From JAIVGZ01 sp964552205 (GTDB lineage: Bacteria; Pseudomonadota; Gammaproteobacteria; Natronospirales; JAIVGZ01): 40,737 bases of DNA. Position numbers and translations under genes: made by a program. The stretch spans positions 1 to 40,737 of the forward strand of contig CAZKFT010000018.1 of the NCBI GenBank assembly GCA_964552205.1, in the 5' to 3' direction. How positions within the stretch are numbered: the first letter of the stretch is position 1; each line of letters opens with the position of its first letter. Positions 7,836 to 15,245 of this stretch are shown piece after piece. The notes below the pieces were generated by a model. The model made no database searches. It was not told the DNA's origin and worked only from the letters and a program-made list of their open reading frames with translations.

Positions 7836-8231
7836 ATGAAGCAACAACTTTTCCGCGCAACGAGTTTTGTGCTGGCTACTGCCTTGATGCTGGGGACGCT
7901 TGCTCCGGTCGCACCTGCCTACGCTGGCATGGTGGGGACACAGGATGTCGTTGCCCACGAACAAGGCAATCTTGACCGTGCAGCTGTTCTTGCGATGTTG
8001 GAACGTGCAGAGGTTCGCGACCAACTCCTGGCAAATGGCGTATCACTCGCAGACGCCGAGGCGCGCGTTGCGGCCATGACCGATGCCGAGGCTCGCATGA
8101 TGGCGGAGCGGATTGATGGACTGCCTTCCGGTGCAAGCAGCGGTTGGGCAATCCTCGGTGGCATCCTCGTGATTCTGGTCATCACCGACCTTATGGGCGT
8201 CACCAACGTATTCCCCTTCATCAACAATTGA
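7836..8231 (+). CDS. PA2779-like small membrane protein, copy 2
   Basis: Protein of 131 residues and clear paralogue of the 7344 gene: same length, a signal-peptide-like start (1-30, ending APAYAG), MVGT at 32-35, a helical middle, and a C-terminal membrane helix (about 104-122) ending TNVFPFINN. Here the motif before the helix is PSGA (97-100) rather than PAGG. The ATG at 7836 has a strong GAGGAGAG site at 7821-7828. Its stop overlaps the next start as TGATG (8229-8233), coupling it to the peptidase lipoprotein. Function is unknown. The tandem pair looks like an old duplication, because identity is concentrated in the MVGT and TNVFPF motifs. Confidence 0.85.
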   Translation: MKQQLFRATSFVLATALMLGTLAPVAPAYAGMVGTQDVVAHEQGNLDRAAVLAMLERAEVRDQLLANGVSLADAEARVAAMTDAEARMMAERIDGLPSGASSGWAILGGILVILVITDLMGVTNVFPFINN

Positions 8232-9178
8232 TGATCGCAGGTGTCATCCCGCAGGGTGGCCGCATCGCGGCCACCCTGTTTTTTTGCCTGACGGTTACAG
8301 GGTGCGCCGTTGGGCCGGACATCCGTCTCTTGGAGGAGGGGCGCGCTGAGAATAACGCGCTACTCGAGCATGTGCCCTTCCATGGCCAACGCGAGTATCA
8401 ATGTGGGCCTGCAGCACTTGCGATGTCCTTGAATGCGAGTGGCGTCCCGGTCACGGTGGATGAACTGATACCACAGGTCTATCTGCCGGGCAGGGAAGGT
8501 AGTCTCCAGCCGGAAATGCTGGCGACAACACGGCGGCATGATCGCATCAGCTTTCTCATCGAACCATCGCTGGAGGCTATGCTGACGGAGATTGATGCAG
8601 GGCGTCCGGTGTTGATTCTCCAGAATCTTTCCCTCCCATGGTTTCCCATGTGGCACTACGCAGTGGTTATCGGCTATGACCTCGAAGAACGCCAACTCGT
8701 CCTCCATACCGGCGAGTCTCCGGCGGCGCGCGTGGGCATCCGACGCTTCGACAACACCTGGGCGCGCAGTGGCCGGTGGGGCATGGTGACCTTGGCGCCG
8801 GGACAACTTCCCGTCAGAGCCGACCCTATGCGCAGCGCCGAAAGCATCTCGAATTTTGAGCGTGTCGCCGGCGCTGCGGCCTCCGAATCTGCATGGGACA
8901 GCGTCGTGGAACGTTGGCCGGGATACCCGACTGGGTGGTTCGCGTTAGGCAACGCACGCTACGCCAATGGCCAAGTGGACTCTGCCGCGAAGGCCTTTGA
9001 ACACGCCACCATCGTGAACCCGGATTTTGGCGCAGCCTGGCTCAATCTTGCCCTGGCGCTTGAGGAATTGGGGAGAGCGACAGAGGCTTTGGAAGCCGTG
9101 TCGCGTGCAGCAGAACTCCCGGGGCCCTGGCAGGAGCGTGCGACGCAGGCCAGTGCCAGGATGCGCTCCCCTCAGTGA
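8231..9178 (+). CDS. Lipoprotein with C39-like cysteine peptidase and TPR repeats (PA2778-like)
   Basis: Protein of 315 residues from the ATG at 8231, which overlaps the previous stop (TGATG). A lipoprotein signal ends in the lipobox VTGC with C25 as the lipidated residue, so it is probably anchored in a membrane facing the periplasm. Residues about 48-190 form a papain-like C39-type domain: Q53 and catalytic C58 in QREYQCGPAAL, H142 in MWHYAVVIGYD, with D150 a possible third residue. Residues about 225-310 form TPR-like helices (WFALGNARYANG, WLNLALALEELG). The family (PA2778) is uncharacterised and goes with PA2779 proteins, as here. The signal-peptide codons contain a full intrinsic terminator (8252-8285), which is unusual. 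It is likely to process or monitor periplasmic proteins, perhaps the two neighbours; the substrate is not known. Confidence 0.88.
   Translation: MIAGVIPQGGRIAATLFFCLTVTGCAVGPDIRLLEEGRAENNALLEHVPFHGQREYQCGPAALAMSLNASGVPVTVDELIPQVYLPGREGSLQPEMLATTRRHDRISFLIEPSLEAMLTEIDAGRPVLILQNLSLPWFPMWHYAVVIGYDLEERQLVLHTGESPAARVGIRRFDNTWARSGRWGMVTLAPGQLPVRADPMRSAESISNFERVAGAAASESAWDSVVERWPGYPTGWFALGNARYANGQVDSAAKAFEHATIVNPDFGAAWLNLALALEELGRATEALEAVSRAAELPGPWQERATQASARMRSPQ
8252..8285 (+). terminator. Intrinsic terminator inside the lipoprotein signal-peptide codons
   Basis: CAGGGTGGCCGC (8252-8263), a three-base loop ATC, and GCGGCCACCCTG (8267-8278) form a perfect 12-bp stem. Seven T residues (8279-8285) follow at once. 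This is a textbook rho-independent terminator for the small-protein genes, yet it lies in frame within codons 8-19 of the lipoprotein. It should cut most transcripts before the peptidase gene unless translating ribosomes melt the hairpin, which makes it a candidate attenuator. Confidence 0.9.
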
Positions 9179-9245
9179 CCGTGGTATTGATGAACGCGAT
9201 TCCGCCCCGCCCGATCGACGAAGTCCAGAGCAACTTCTGTCGTTT

Positions 9246-9257
9246 CTGCATATGCAG
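9246..9257. promoter_or_regulatory. 12-bp palindrome upstream of the osmolyte promoter
   Basis: CTGCATATGCAG is a perfect inverted repeat whose last base is nine bases before the -35 box of the asnO promoter. The position suits an activator or repressor site. It is not a LexA box, which needs CTG-N10-CAG. No binder is known. Confidence 0.4.
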
Positions 9258-9266
9258 GCCAAATGG

Positions 9267-9295
9267 TTGATTTATGCACGGCAAGTGGCTATAAT
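9267..9295 (+). promoter_or_regulatory. Sigma-70 type promoter of the NAGGN operon
   Basis: TTGATT (9267-9272), a 17-base spacer, and a consensus TATAAT (9290-9295). Transcription would begin near 9302, leaving a leader of about 105 bases before asnO. It is the best-matching promoter on the plus strand of the window. Osmotic control would have to come from a regulator or from the leader, since the core promoter itself looks constitutive. Confidence 0.75.
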
Positions 9296-9309
9296 GAGCC
9301 ACTTACCTG

Positions 9310-9366
9310 CCTGATTGACGATTATCCAGCAACAATCAGGTCTCTTTAAGCGACGCAATATCGCTT
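9310..9366 (+). promoter_or_regulatory. Structured leader of asnO mRNA
   Basis: The leader contains CCTGATTG (9310-9317) pairing perfectly with CAATCAGG (9333-9340). A shorter stem AAGCGA/TCGCTT (9348-9353 with 9361-9366) follows and is succeeded by T and C bases. The second resembles a weak terminator. No rho-independent terminator of normal strength is present, so leader control is only a possibility. The GAGGAGG ribosome-binding site of asnO lies downstream of both stems. Confidence 0.4.
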
Positions 9367-9407
9367 TTCAGTAAAAAATCACCCATAGCACCGAGGAGGC
9401 AAGCCAG

Positions 9408-11186
9408 ATGTGTGGCATTGCCGGAGAACTGAATTTCAACGAGCGCCCAGGCGACACGGGCGCCGTTGCGCGCATGTGCGAGCAATTGGCACCTCGTGGA
9501 CCGGATGGCGCCGGAATCTTCCAAAACGGCCCACGGGTGTTCGGACATCGACGCCTGAAGATCATGGACCTATCGGAGCGGGCGCAGCAACCCATGGTGG
9601 ACGCCTCTCTTGGCTTGGGCATCGTCTACAACGGTGCCATCTACAACCACCACGAACTCCGGAAGGAACTTGAAGGCTCCGGATATGCATTCTTCTCCCG
9701 AGGCGACACCGAGGTCATCCTGAAGGCTTGGCACGCTTGGGGGCCGGATTGCGTGCAGCGTTTCAAGGGCATGTTCGCGTTCGCCCTGTGGGAACGCGAC
9801 AGCGGCAGGACGCATCTGGTGCGCGACCGCTTGGGCATCAAGCCGCTATACCTCAGTGAGAGCGGAAACCGGCTGCGGTTTGCATCCACGCTTCCCGCGT
9901 TGTTGGCTGCTGGTGAAGTGGATACCGACATCGACCCGGTGGGGCTTAACCACTATCTCAGCTTCCACGCAGTAGTGCCGGCGCCGCACACCATCCTGAA
10001 AGGCGTCCGTAAACTGCCACCCGCCACCATCATGACCATAGAGCCCAACGGCAAACAATCGCGCCAAACCTTCTGGACCCTCGCGTATGCCGATGAGCCC
10101 GATGACACAATCGATTTCGAAGGATGGAAGGAACAGCTCGCCGAGCACATGCGAGCCGCCGTTCAGCGCCGATTGGTTGCCGATGTCCCGGTCGGGGTAC
10201 TGCTTTCCGGCGGGCTCGACTCCAGTCTCATTGTTGGATTATTGGCCGAGGCCGGTCAGAAGAAGCTCGGTACCTTCTCCATCGGCTTTGAAACCGTAGG
10301 AAATGAGGCGGGTGATGAGTTCAAATATTCAGACATCATCGCCGACCGCTATGCCACGGACCATCACCAGATCCGGATTGACACCGCGCGTATGCTGCCT
10401 GCATTGGGCGAGTGCATCGCCGCGATGTCAGAACCGATGGTGTCCCATGACGCTGTGGGTTTCTACCTGCTGTCCAGGGAAGTCGCCAAGCACTACAAGG
10501 TAGTACAGAGCGGGCAGGGCGCAGACGAGGTGTTCGGAGGTTACCACTGGTACCCCCCCATGCTGAAGAGCACCGACCCCATTGACGACTACAGCAAAGC
10601 CTTCATGGACCGCGACCACTCCGAATATGTACGCACGGTCCACCCGCGGTTGGTAGAAGACGATTACGCGGGCCGCTTCGTAATGAAACATTTCAACACC
10701 CCGGGCGCAAAATCAGCAGTGGACAAAGTCCTTCGCATGGATACCACTGTGATGTTGGTGGACGATCCGGTGAAGCGTGTGGACAACATGACCATGGCAT
10801 CGGGGCTCGAGGCACGGGTTCCGTTTCTCGACCACGAACTGGTGGAACTGGCTGCCCGAATTCCAGCTGAGTACAAGGTCATGAACGGTGGCAAGCATAT
10901 CCTGAAGGAGATGGCGCGGTCCGTCATTCCTGCAGGAGTCATCGACCGTCCCAAGGGGTACTTCCCGGTCCCCGCACTCAAGTATCTGCGCGGCCCGTAT
11001 CTGGACATGGTCATGGGTGCATTGCGGTCCCGCCGCGCAACGGAACGGGGCCTGTTCCAGAAGTCATATGTGGACCAACTTGCAGCAGACCCCGAAGCCC
11101 ATATCACCCCGTTGCGTGGTTCCAAGTTATGGCAGCTTGGCCTGCTCGAGTTGTGGTTGCAGGAACACGTGGACCGTACGACATGA
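9408..11186 (+). CDS. asnO: N-acetylglutaminylglutamine amidotransferase (asparagine synthetase-like)
   Basis: Enzyme of 592 residues that amidates the dipeptide N-acetylglutaminylglutamine to NAGGN, a compatible solute made under salt stress. The N-terminal class II glutamine amidotransferase domain has the nucleophile Cys2 (MCGIAGELNF), RGPDGAG and the VYNGAIYNHHELR segment. The C-terminal ATP-pyrophosphatase domain has the PP-loop SGGLDSS at 267-273. The asparagine synthetase B look is general; the next two genes (ngg and the M42 peptidase of the NAGGN system) make the dipeptide-amide role much more likely than asparagine synthesis. A strong GAGGAGG precedes the ATG. The stop overlaps ngg by ATGA. 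Confidence 0.92.
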   Translation: MCGIAGELNFNERPGDTGAVARMCEQLAPRGPDGAGIFQNGPRVFGHRRLKIMDLSERAQQPMVDASLGLGIVYNGAIYNHHELRKELEGSGYAFFSRGDTEVILKAWHAWGPDCVQRFKGMFAFALWERDSGRTHLVRDRLGIKPLYLSESGNRLRFASTLPALLAAGEVDTDIDPVGLNHYLSFHAVVPAPHTILKGVRKLPPATIMTIEPNGKQSRQTFWTLAYADEPDDTIDFEGWKEQLAEHMRAAVQRRLVADVPVGVLLSGGLDSSLIVGLLAEAGQKKLGTFSIGFETVGNEAGDEFKYSDIIADRYATDHHQIRIDTARMLPALGECIAAMSEPMVSHDAVGFYLLSREVAKHYKVVQSGQGADEVFGGYHWYPPMLKSTDPIDDYSKAFMDRDHSEYVRTVHPRLVEDDYAGRFVMKHFNTPGAKSAVDKVLRMDTTVMLVDDPVKRVDNMTMASGLEARVPFLDHELVELAARIPAEYKVMNGGKHILKEMARSVIPAGVIDRPKGYFPVPALKYLRGPYLDMVMGALRSRRATERGLFQKSYVDQLAADPEAHITPLRGSKLWQLGLLELWLQEHVDRTT

Positions 11187-12949
11187 GCGACCGGCGCAGA
11201 GCGGGAATTCGATTGGAGCGCCGTAATGCGCCTTCCTTGCGCAACTGGGAGTCGGGCGGCGCATCCGCCTCCCGCGACCTCGCCGAGAATGTCGTCCTGG
11301 ACTGCGGTTGGGGTCGGCTGATATTTGCTCACACGTTTTCCGACCAGAAGCAGTTGGCCAAAACGCTGGCTGGCGAACGCGAAGACTCTCGCGACATCGC
11401 GTTTTATCTCCGCGATCCGCATGTCGTGCTGGCAATGGCCCCGCAGTCCTTGTTCCTGGACCCGTCGCATACCTATCGCTTGTGGCTTGCCAACTGGCTC
11501 CCCGGGAGAATCAGTATGCGTACCGTGGCCATCCGTAAGCTGCGTAGCCGGGACGATGCCGCTGCCATCGACCGCATATACCGAACCCGCGGGATGGTGC
11601 CGCTATCACCGGACTTCATCTGGCAGCAGCGCAAGTCGCGAAATCTCACCTATCTGGTTGCTGAAGATCTGCAATCAGGCGAGATTCTCGGAACCGTCAC
11701 GGGCGTGGACCATAGCGAATCGTTCGGCGACCCGGAGAACGGGTCAAGCCTTTGGTGTCTGGCGGTTGACCCCCAAGCGACGCAACCGGGCATTGGCCGG
11801 GCATTGGTCGCACATCTCGCGGATCACTATCTCGCACGTGGCCGTGCTTTCGTGGATCTTTCGGTCATGCATGACAATGCGCAAGCGATAGGTTTATACG
11901 AGAAGATGGGGTTCCAGCGCGTCCCGGTGTTCACGCTCAAGAACAAGAATCCGATCAACGAGCAACTCTACGCAGCGCCGGTGACCGACGACGAGATGAA
12001 CGCTTATGCGCGAATCATCGTGGACGAAGCACGACGGAGAGGTATCGCCGTGGAGGACATAGACGCTGCTCGTGGCTTCTTCACCCTCCGATTCGGCGGA
12101 CGCTCTGTGACATGCCGCGAGTCGCTCACCGAGCTCACTTCTGCAATTGCGATGAGCCGGTGTGATGACAAATCCATCACGACGGAGGTTCTGAAGCATG
12201 CGGGGCTTTGTGTTCCTGAACATATCGTTTCTGGCAATGAGGATGAAGAACGGCGCTTCCTGAAGCGGCATCGCGAGGTCGTGGTAAAGCCAGCGCGTGG
12301 CGAGCAGGGCAATGGCGTCGCGGTCGGCATCACACGCTGGCGAGACCTGCGACGTGCCATCAAGCACGCCTCCGAATTGTCGGACCAGGTCTTGATTGAG
12401 GAGATGGTGGATGGAATCGACCTCAGGATTGTCGTCATCGACTTCCGGGTTGTTGCAGCTGCCGTAAGGCGCCCACCAGTAGTCATCGGTAACGGACGCC
12501 ATACAGTTCATGAGCTCATCGAGAAACTGAGCCGGAGGCGGAGCGCAGCCACCCAGGGCGAAAGCTCAGTCCCGATTGATGACGAAGCCAGACGCGTGCT
12601 GCGGTCGCAACGAGTGACGCTGAATGACATCCCCAAGGTGGGGGTCCGGTTGCACGTGCGCAAGACCGCCAACCTGCACACGGGGGGTACGCTACATGAC
12701 GTAACTGATGATCTACACCCCGTTCTGCACGATGCGGCTTGCGAGGCAGCCAGGGCGTTGGATATACCGGTCGTCGGGCTTGACCTCATGGTTCAAGCAC
12801 CCGACCAGGAAGCGTATCGCATCATCGAGGCCAACGAGAGACCCGGCCTCGCGAACCATGAGCCACAGCCAACAGCGCAAGCATTCATGGACCTGTTGTT
12901 CCCGCAGTCAATCGGTAAGGAGACACGTCGTGCAAAAACCAGTACTTGA
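11183..12949 (+). CDS. ngg: N-acetylglutaminylglutamine synthetase (GNAT plus ATP-grasp)
   Basis: Bifunctional enzyme of 588 residues that acetylates glutamine and joins a second glutamine, giving the NAGGN precursor. After a conserved N-terminal segment (CGWGRLIFAHTFSD, DPHVVLA, LFLDPSHTYRLWL) comes a GNAT acetyltransferase fold (about 113-260; acetyl-CoA loop QPGIGRALV near 203; LYEKMGFQRVPVF). An ATP-grasp ligase follows (about 330-585), with EVVVKPARGEQGNGVAVG near 370 and the metal-binding RIIEANERPGL near 550. The ATG at 11183 overlaps the asnO stop by four bases; an in-frame start at 11129 is possible but lies inside asnO and adds residues unlike the family. Confidence 0.92.
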   Translation: MSDRRRAGIRLERRNAPSLRNWESGGASASRDLAENVVLDCGWGRLIFAHTFSDQKQLAKTLAGEREDSRDIAFYLRDPHVVLAMAPQSLFLDPSHTYRLWLANWLPGRISMRTVAIRKLRSRDDAAAIDRIYRTRGMVPLSPDFIWQQRKSRNLTYLVAEDLQSGEILGTVTGVDHSESFGDPENGSSLWCLAVDPQATQPGIGRALVAHLADHYLARGRAFVDLSVMHDNAQAIGLYEKMGFQRVPVFTLKNKNPINEQLYAAPVTDDEMNAYARIIVDEARRRGIAVEDIDAARGFFTLRFGGRSVTCRESLTELTSAIAMSRCDDKSITTEVLKHAGLCVPEHIVSGNEDEERRFLKRHREVVVKPARGEQGNGVAVGITRWRDLRRAIKHASELSDQVLIEEMVDGIDLRIVVIDFRVVAAAVRRPPVVIGNGRHTVHELIEKLSRRRSAATQGESSVPIDDEARRVLRSQRVTLNDIPKVGVRLHVRKTANLHTGGTLHDVTDDLHPVLHDAACEAARALDIPVVGLDLMVQAPDQEAYRIIEANERPGLANHEPQPTAQAFMDLLFPQSIGKETRRAKTST

Positions 12950-14042
12950 TATGCAATACCTCGAGCGCACCATGCTCGATTTACTGGCAATACCGAGCCC
13001 TACGGGATTCACCGATGAAGTGGTGCGGTATACCTGCGAGCAACTTGCGGCGCTGGACATCCCATACGAAATCACAAGGCGCGGGGCCATTCGTGCAGAT
13101 TTGAAGGGTCGTGAGGACAGTCCGGATCGCGCCATCGTTGCCCATCTGGATACGATTGGCGCCATGGTCAAGGAGCTGAAGGATAACGGGCGCCTTGAGC
13201 TGGTGCCGATTGGCACTTGGTCAAGTCGCTTTGCAGAGGGTGCGCGTGTGACCGTGTTCACCGATTCGGGACCGCAGCGGGGAACTATCTTGCCGCTGAA
13301 AGCATCGGGGCATACCTACAACGAGGAGGTGGATACACAACCAGTCTCCTGGACGCAGGTGGAGCTGCGTGTGGATCAACCCGTCAAGTCGCGCGGGGAT
13401 CTTGAAGAACTAGGCTTCCACGTAGGTGATTTCATCGCCGTCGACCCGCAACCGGAACTCGGACCGGGCGGCTTCATCAACTCACGGCATCTGGATGACA
13501 AGGCTGGTGTCGCGGTTGTCCTCGCCGTTGCCAAGGCGCTCAAAGCATCAGGCACGGTTCTTCCCATCGAATGCCATTTGCTGTTCACGATTTCCGAGGA
13601 AGTGGGGTCGGGCGCGTCGCATGTCCTGCATGGCGATGTGGCAGAAATGGTGACCATCGACACGGCGCCGAATGCCCCTGGTCAGAACACCAGCGAGTTT
13701 GGCGTCACCGTAGCTGTCCAAGATTCAGACGGGCCATTCGACTACCACCTGACACACAAGCTGTTGAAACTGTGTCGAGACAACGCTATTCCGCATCGCC
13801 GCGATGTGTTCCGCTACTACCACTCCGACAGCGCTTCTGCAATCGACGCAGGTAATGACATCCGAACAGCGCTCGTTTGCTTCGGCACGGATGCCACCCA
13901 TGGCTGGGAGCGGACCCACATGGATTCCTTGCATGCATTGGGCAATTTACTGTGTGCCTATGCAGCCAGCGAACCGACCCTGAAGCGGGACCGCAAGGAA
14001 ATGGGCTCCATCGAGGGCTTCTCGACCTTACCTATCGAGTGA
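12930..14042 (+). CDS. M42-family metallopeptidase of the NAGGN osmolyte system
   Basis: Zinc-dependent aminopeptidase-like protein of 370 residues. Metal and catalytic residues are visible: H72 and D74 (AHLDTIG), bridging D189 (RHLDDKAG), E223/E224 (TISEEVGSG), D244 (TIDTAP) and H330 (ERTHMDSLHALG). A family of M42 peptidases is found only beside NAGGN synthesis genes; it may degrade the dipeptide amide when stress ends, but this is not established. GTG at 12930 is chosen because AAGGAGA lies 7 bases upstream; it overlaps ngg by 20 bases. The ATG at 12951 has no ribosome-binding site. The 3' end overlaps the convergent gspN by 11 bases, with no terminator. Confidence 0.88.
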   Translation: MQKPVLDMQYLERTMLDLLAIPSPTGFTDEVVRYTCEQLAALDIPYEITRRGAIRADLKGREDSPDRAIVAHLDTIGAMVKELKDNGRLELVPIGTWSSRFAEGARVTVFTDSGPQRGTILPLKASGHTYNEEVDTQPVSWTQVELRVDQPVKSRGDLEELGFHVGDFIAVDPQPELGPGGFINSRHLDDKAGVAVVLAVAKALKASGTVLPIECHLLFTISEEVGSGASHVLHGDVAEMVTIDTAPNAPGQNTSEFGVTVAVQDSDGPFDYHLTHKLLKLCRDNAIPHRRDVFRYYHSDSASAIDAGNDIRTALVCFGTDATHGWERTHMDSLHALGNLLCAYAASEPTLKRDRKEMGSIEGFSTLPIE

Positions 14043-14775
14043 CCCGGAGGACCAGCGGTGTCCACCCATCCGCCTCAGGTTCACCTACCAGGAAAAGAAC
14101 TGAGCGGAGGTTGGGATCGGCGGCATCGGCGCGTAAGCGTAGATCGAGGAACCATGACCCCGCAGGTTCTATCCATGCTCGCCCGGTCACCGCTAACGGA
14201 CCTGACCATTCCGTGAGTTCCACACCGGGGTTGTCGCCGACCATTTGCAGCGCGAGGACGTATTCACCGAGGTATTGCCGTTGTGGCTTGAGGGCGGTCA
14301 CCGCGCCAAGACGGGCGTGTCCGCTCGCTGCGACAATGCGACCGTTCTGAACTGTCAGTGCAACTCCCTGTAACTGGATGTTCGCCCCTACCGTTTGCTC
14401 GATGCGAGTGACGAGTGCAAGCAGGGCAAGCGCAATATCTCCCTGGATCTCGCTGACCTCCGACCTGTCACGCAGGTAGGAGTGAACCAGCCGACCCGAC
14501 ATGGCTGCATGATGTCCTTCCAACGCGATGTCCAAGGTCAGTCGCCCAGCCAGGAACTGAAATGCGGACAAACGCCAAGCCACGACTCCGATTGGCACGC
14601 CCCTGGCACTGAGCGATGCACCCCCTCGCCATAGCGTGCCACGGTAGTCACTCATCTGGACTGACTCCATCGCCAACACATGCACAGCACTTGCCGGAGC
14701 CTTTATCAACAGGAAGAGGGCGAAAGCCAACAACCCAGCAGTCGTCAGGACCGCCACACTCCGCCGGGGGCTCAT
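14032..14775 (-). CDS. gspN: Type II secretion system protein N
   Basis: Inner-membrane protein of 247 residues with one N-terminal membrane helix (about 8-29, VAVLTTAGLLAFALFLLIKA) and a periplasmic domain, as in GspN. The WSGPLAVTGRAWIEP segment near 190-205 fits the family. GspN is an accessory subunit of the type II secretion system and is absent from some systems. It is the last gene of gspGHIJKLMN, overlapping gspM by ATGA. The gene ends inside the convergent M42 peptidase gene. Confidence 0.85.
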   Translation of the reverse strand: MSPRRSVAVLTTAGLLAFALFLLIKAPASAVHVLAMESVQMSDYRGTLWRGGASLSARGVPIGVVAWRLSAFQFLAGRLTLDIALEGHHAAMSGRLVHSYLRDRSEVSEIQGDIALALLALVTRIEQTVGANIQLQGVALTVQNGRIVAASGHARLGAVTALKPQRQYLGEYVLALQMVGDNPGVELTEWSGPLAVTGRAWIEPAGSWFLDLRLRADAADPNLRSVLFLVGEPEADGWTPLVLRVTR

Positions 14776-15245
14776 GCCCGTTCCAGCGTCAGTCGTGCAG
14801 TGACCTTACCTGGCTCGGAAGCGCGATCGACTGCAAGCACGGTCACCACAACGCCATGGCTCCTCTCCAGTGTTGCCAACCAGCGAACCAGTTCGTCGAA
14901 GCTCGCATTGTCCAGCCAGATGCGAACCACGGACTGTCCCTCTGGTTGGATGCGTTGTAACGCACCTGCCAATGGCGTGGCTCGCGCACTGCGGTCCACC
15001 AAGGCGAAGAGCGACTCTGCACGCCCGCCAGAAGCGCCGCCGCCTTGCAAGACTGATGAACTGGCAGTAGACCGCATCCACTGCAACAACTGGCCCTGTG
15101 AGGATATCTGTCGCTCCAGCATGGCCTTGTGCGCAACCAGCGGCTCGACGATGAGAACATATATACCAATAAGGCCGACCACGCCCACCGCCACGGTGAG
15201 CAGCCATCGCTCACGTGGTGCGAGGTTCATGAACCAAGCTTTCAT
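14772..15245 (-). CDS. gspM: Type II secretion system protein M
   Basis: Inner-membrane platform protein of 157 residues: a short cytoplasmic start (MKAWFMNLAPRERW), one membrane helix (about 14-34), and a ferredoxin-like periplasmic domain (about 80-157, with VVRIWLDNASFDELVRWLA). It partners GspL and helps place GspL and GspE in the inner membrane. Coupled by four-base overlaps with gspL before and gspN after. Confidence 0.92.
   Translation of the reverse strand: MKAWFMNLAPRERWLLTVAVGVVGLIGIYVLIVEPLVAHKAMLERQISSQGQLLQWMRSTASSSVLQGGGASGGRAESLFALVDRSARATPLAGALQRIQPEGQSVVRIWLDNASFDELVRWLATLERSHGVVVTVLAVDRASEPGKVTARLTLERA

Noticed and set aside
9246..9257. LexA/SOS box
   Set aside because: The spacing is CTG-N6-CAG, not CTG-N10-CAG, and the downstream genes are not SOS genes.
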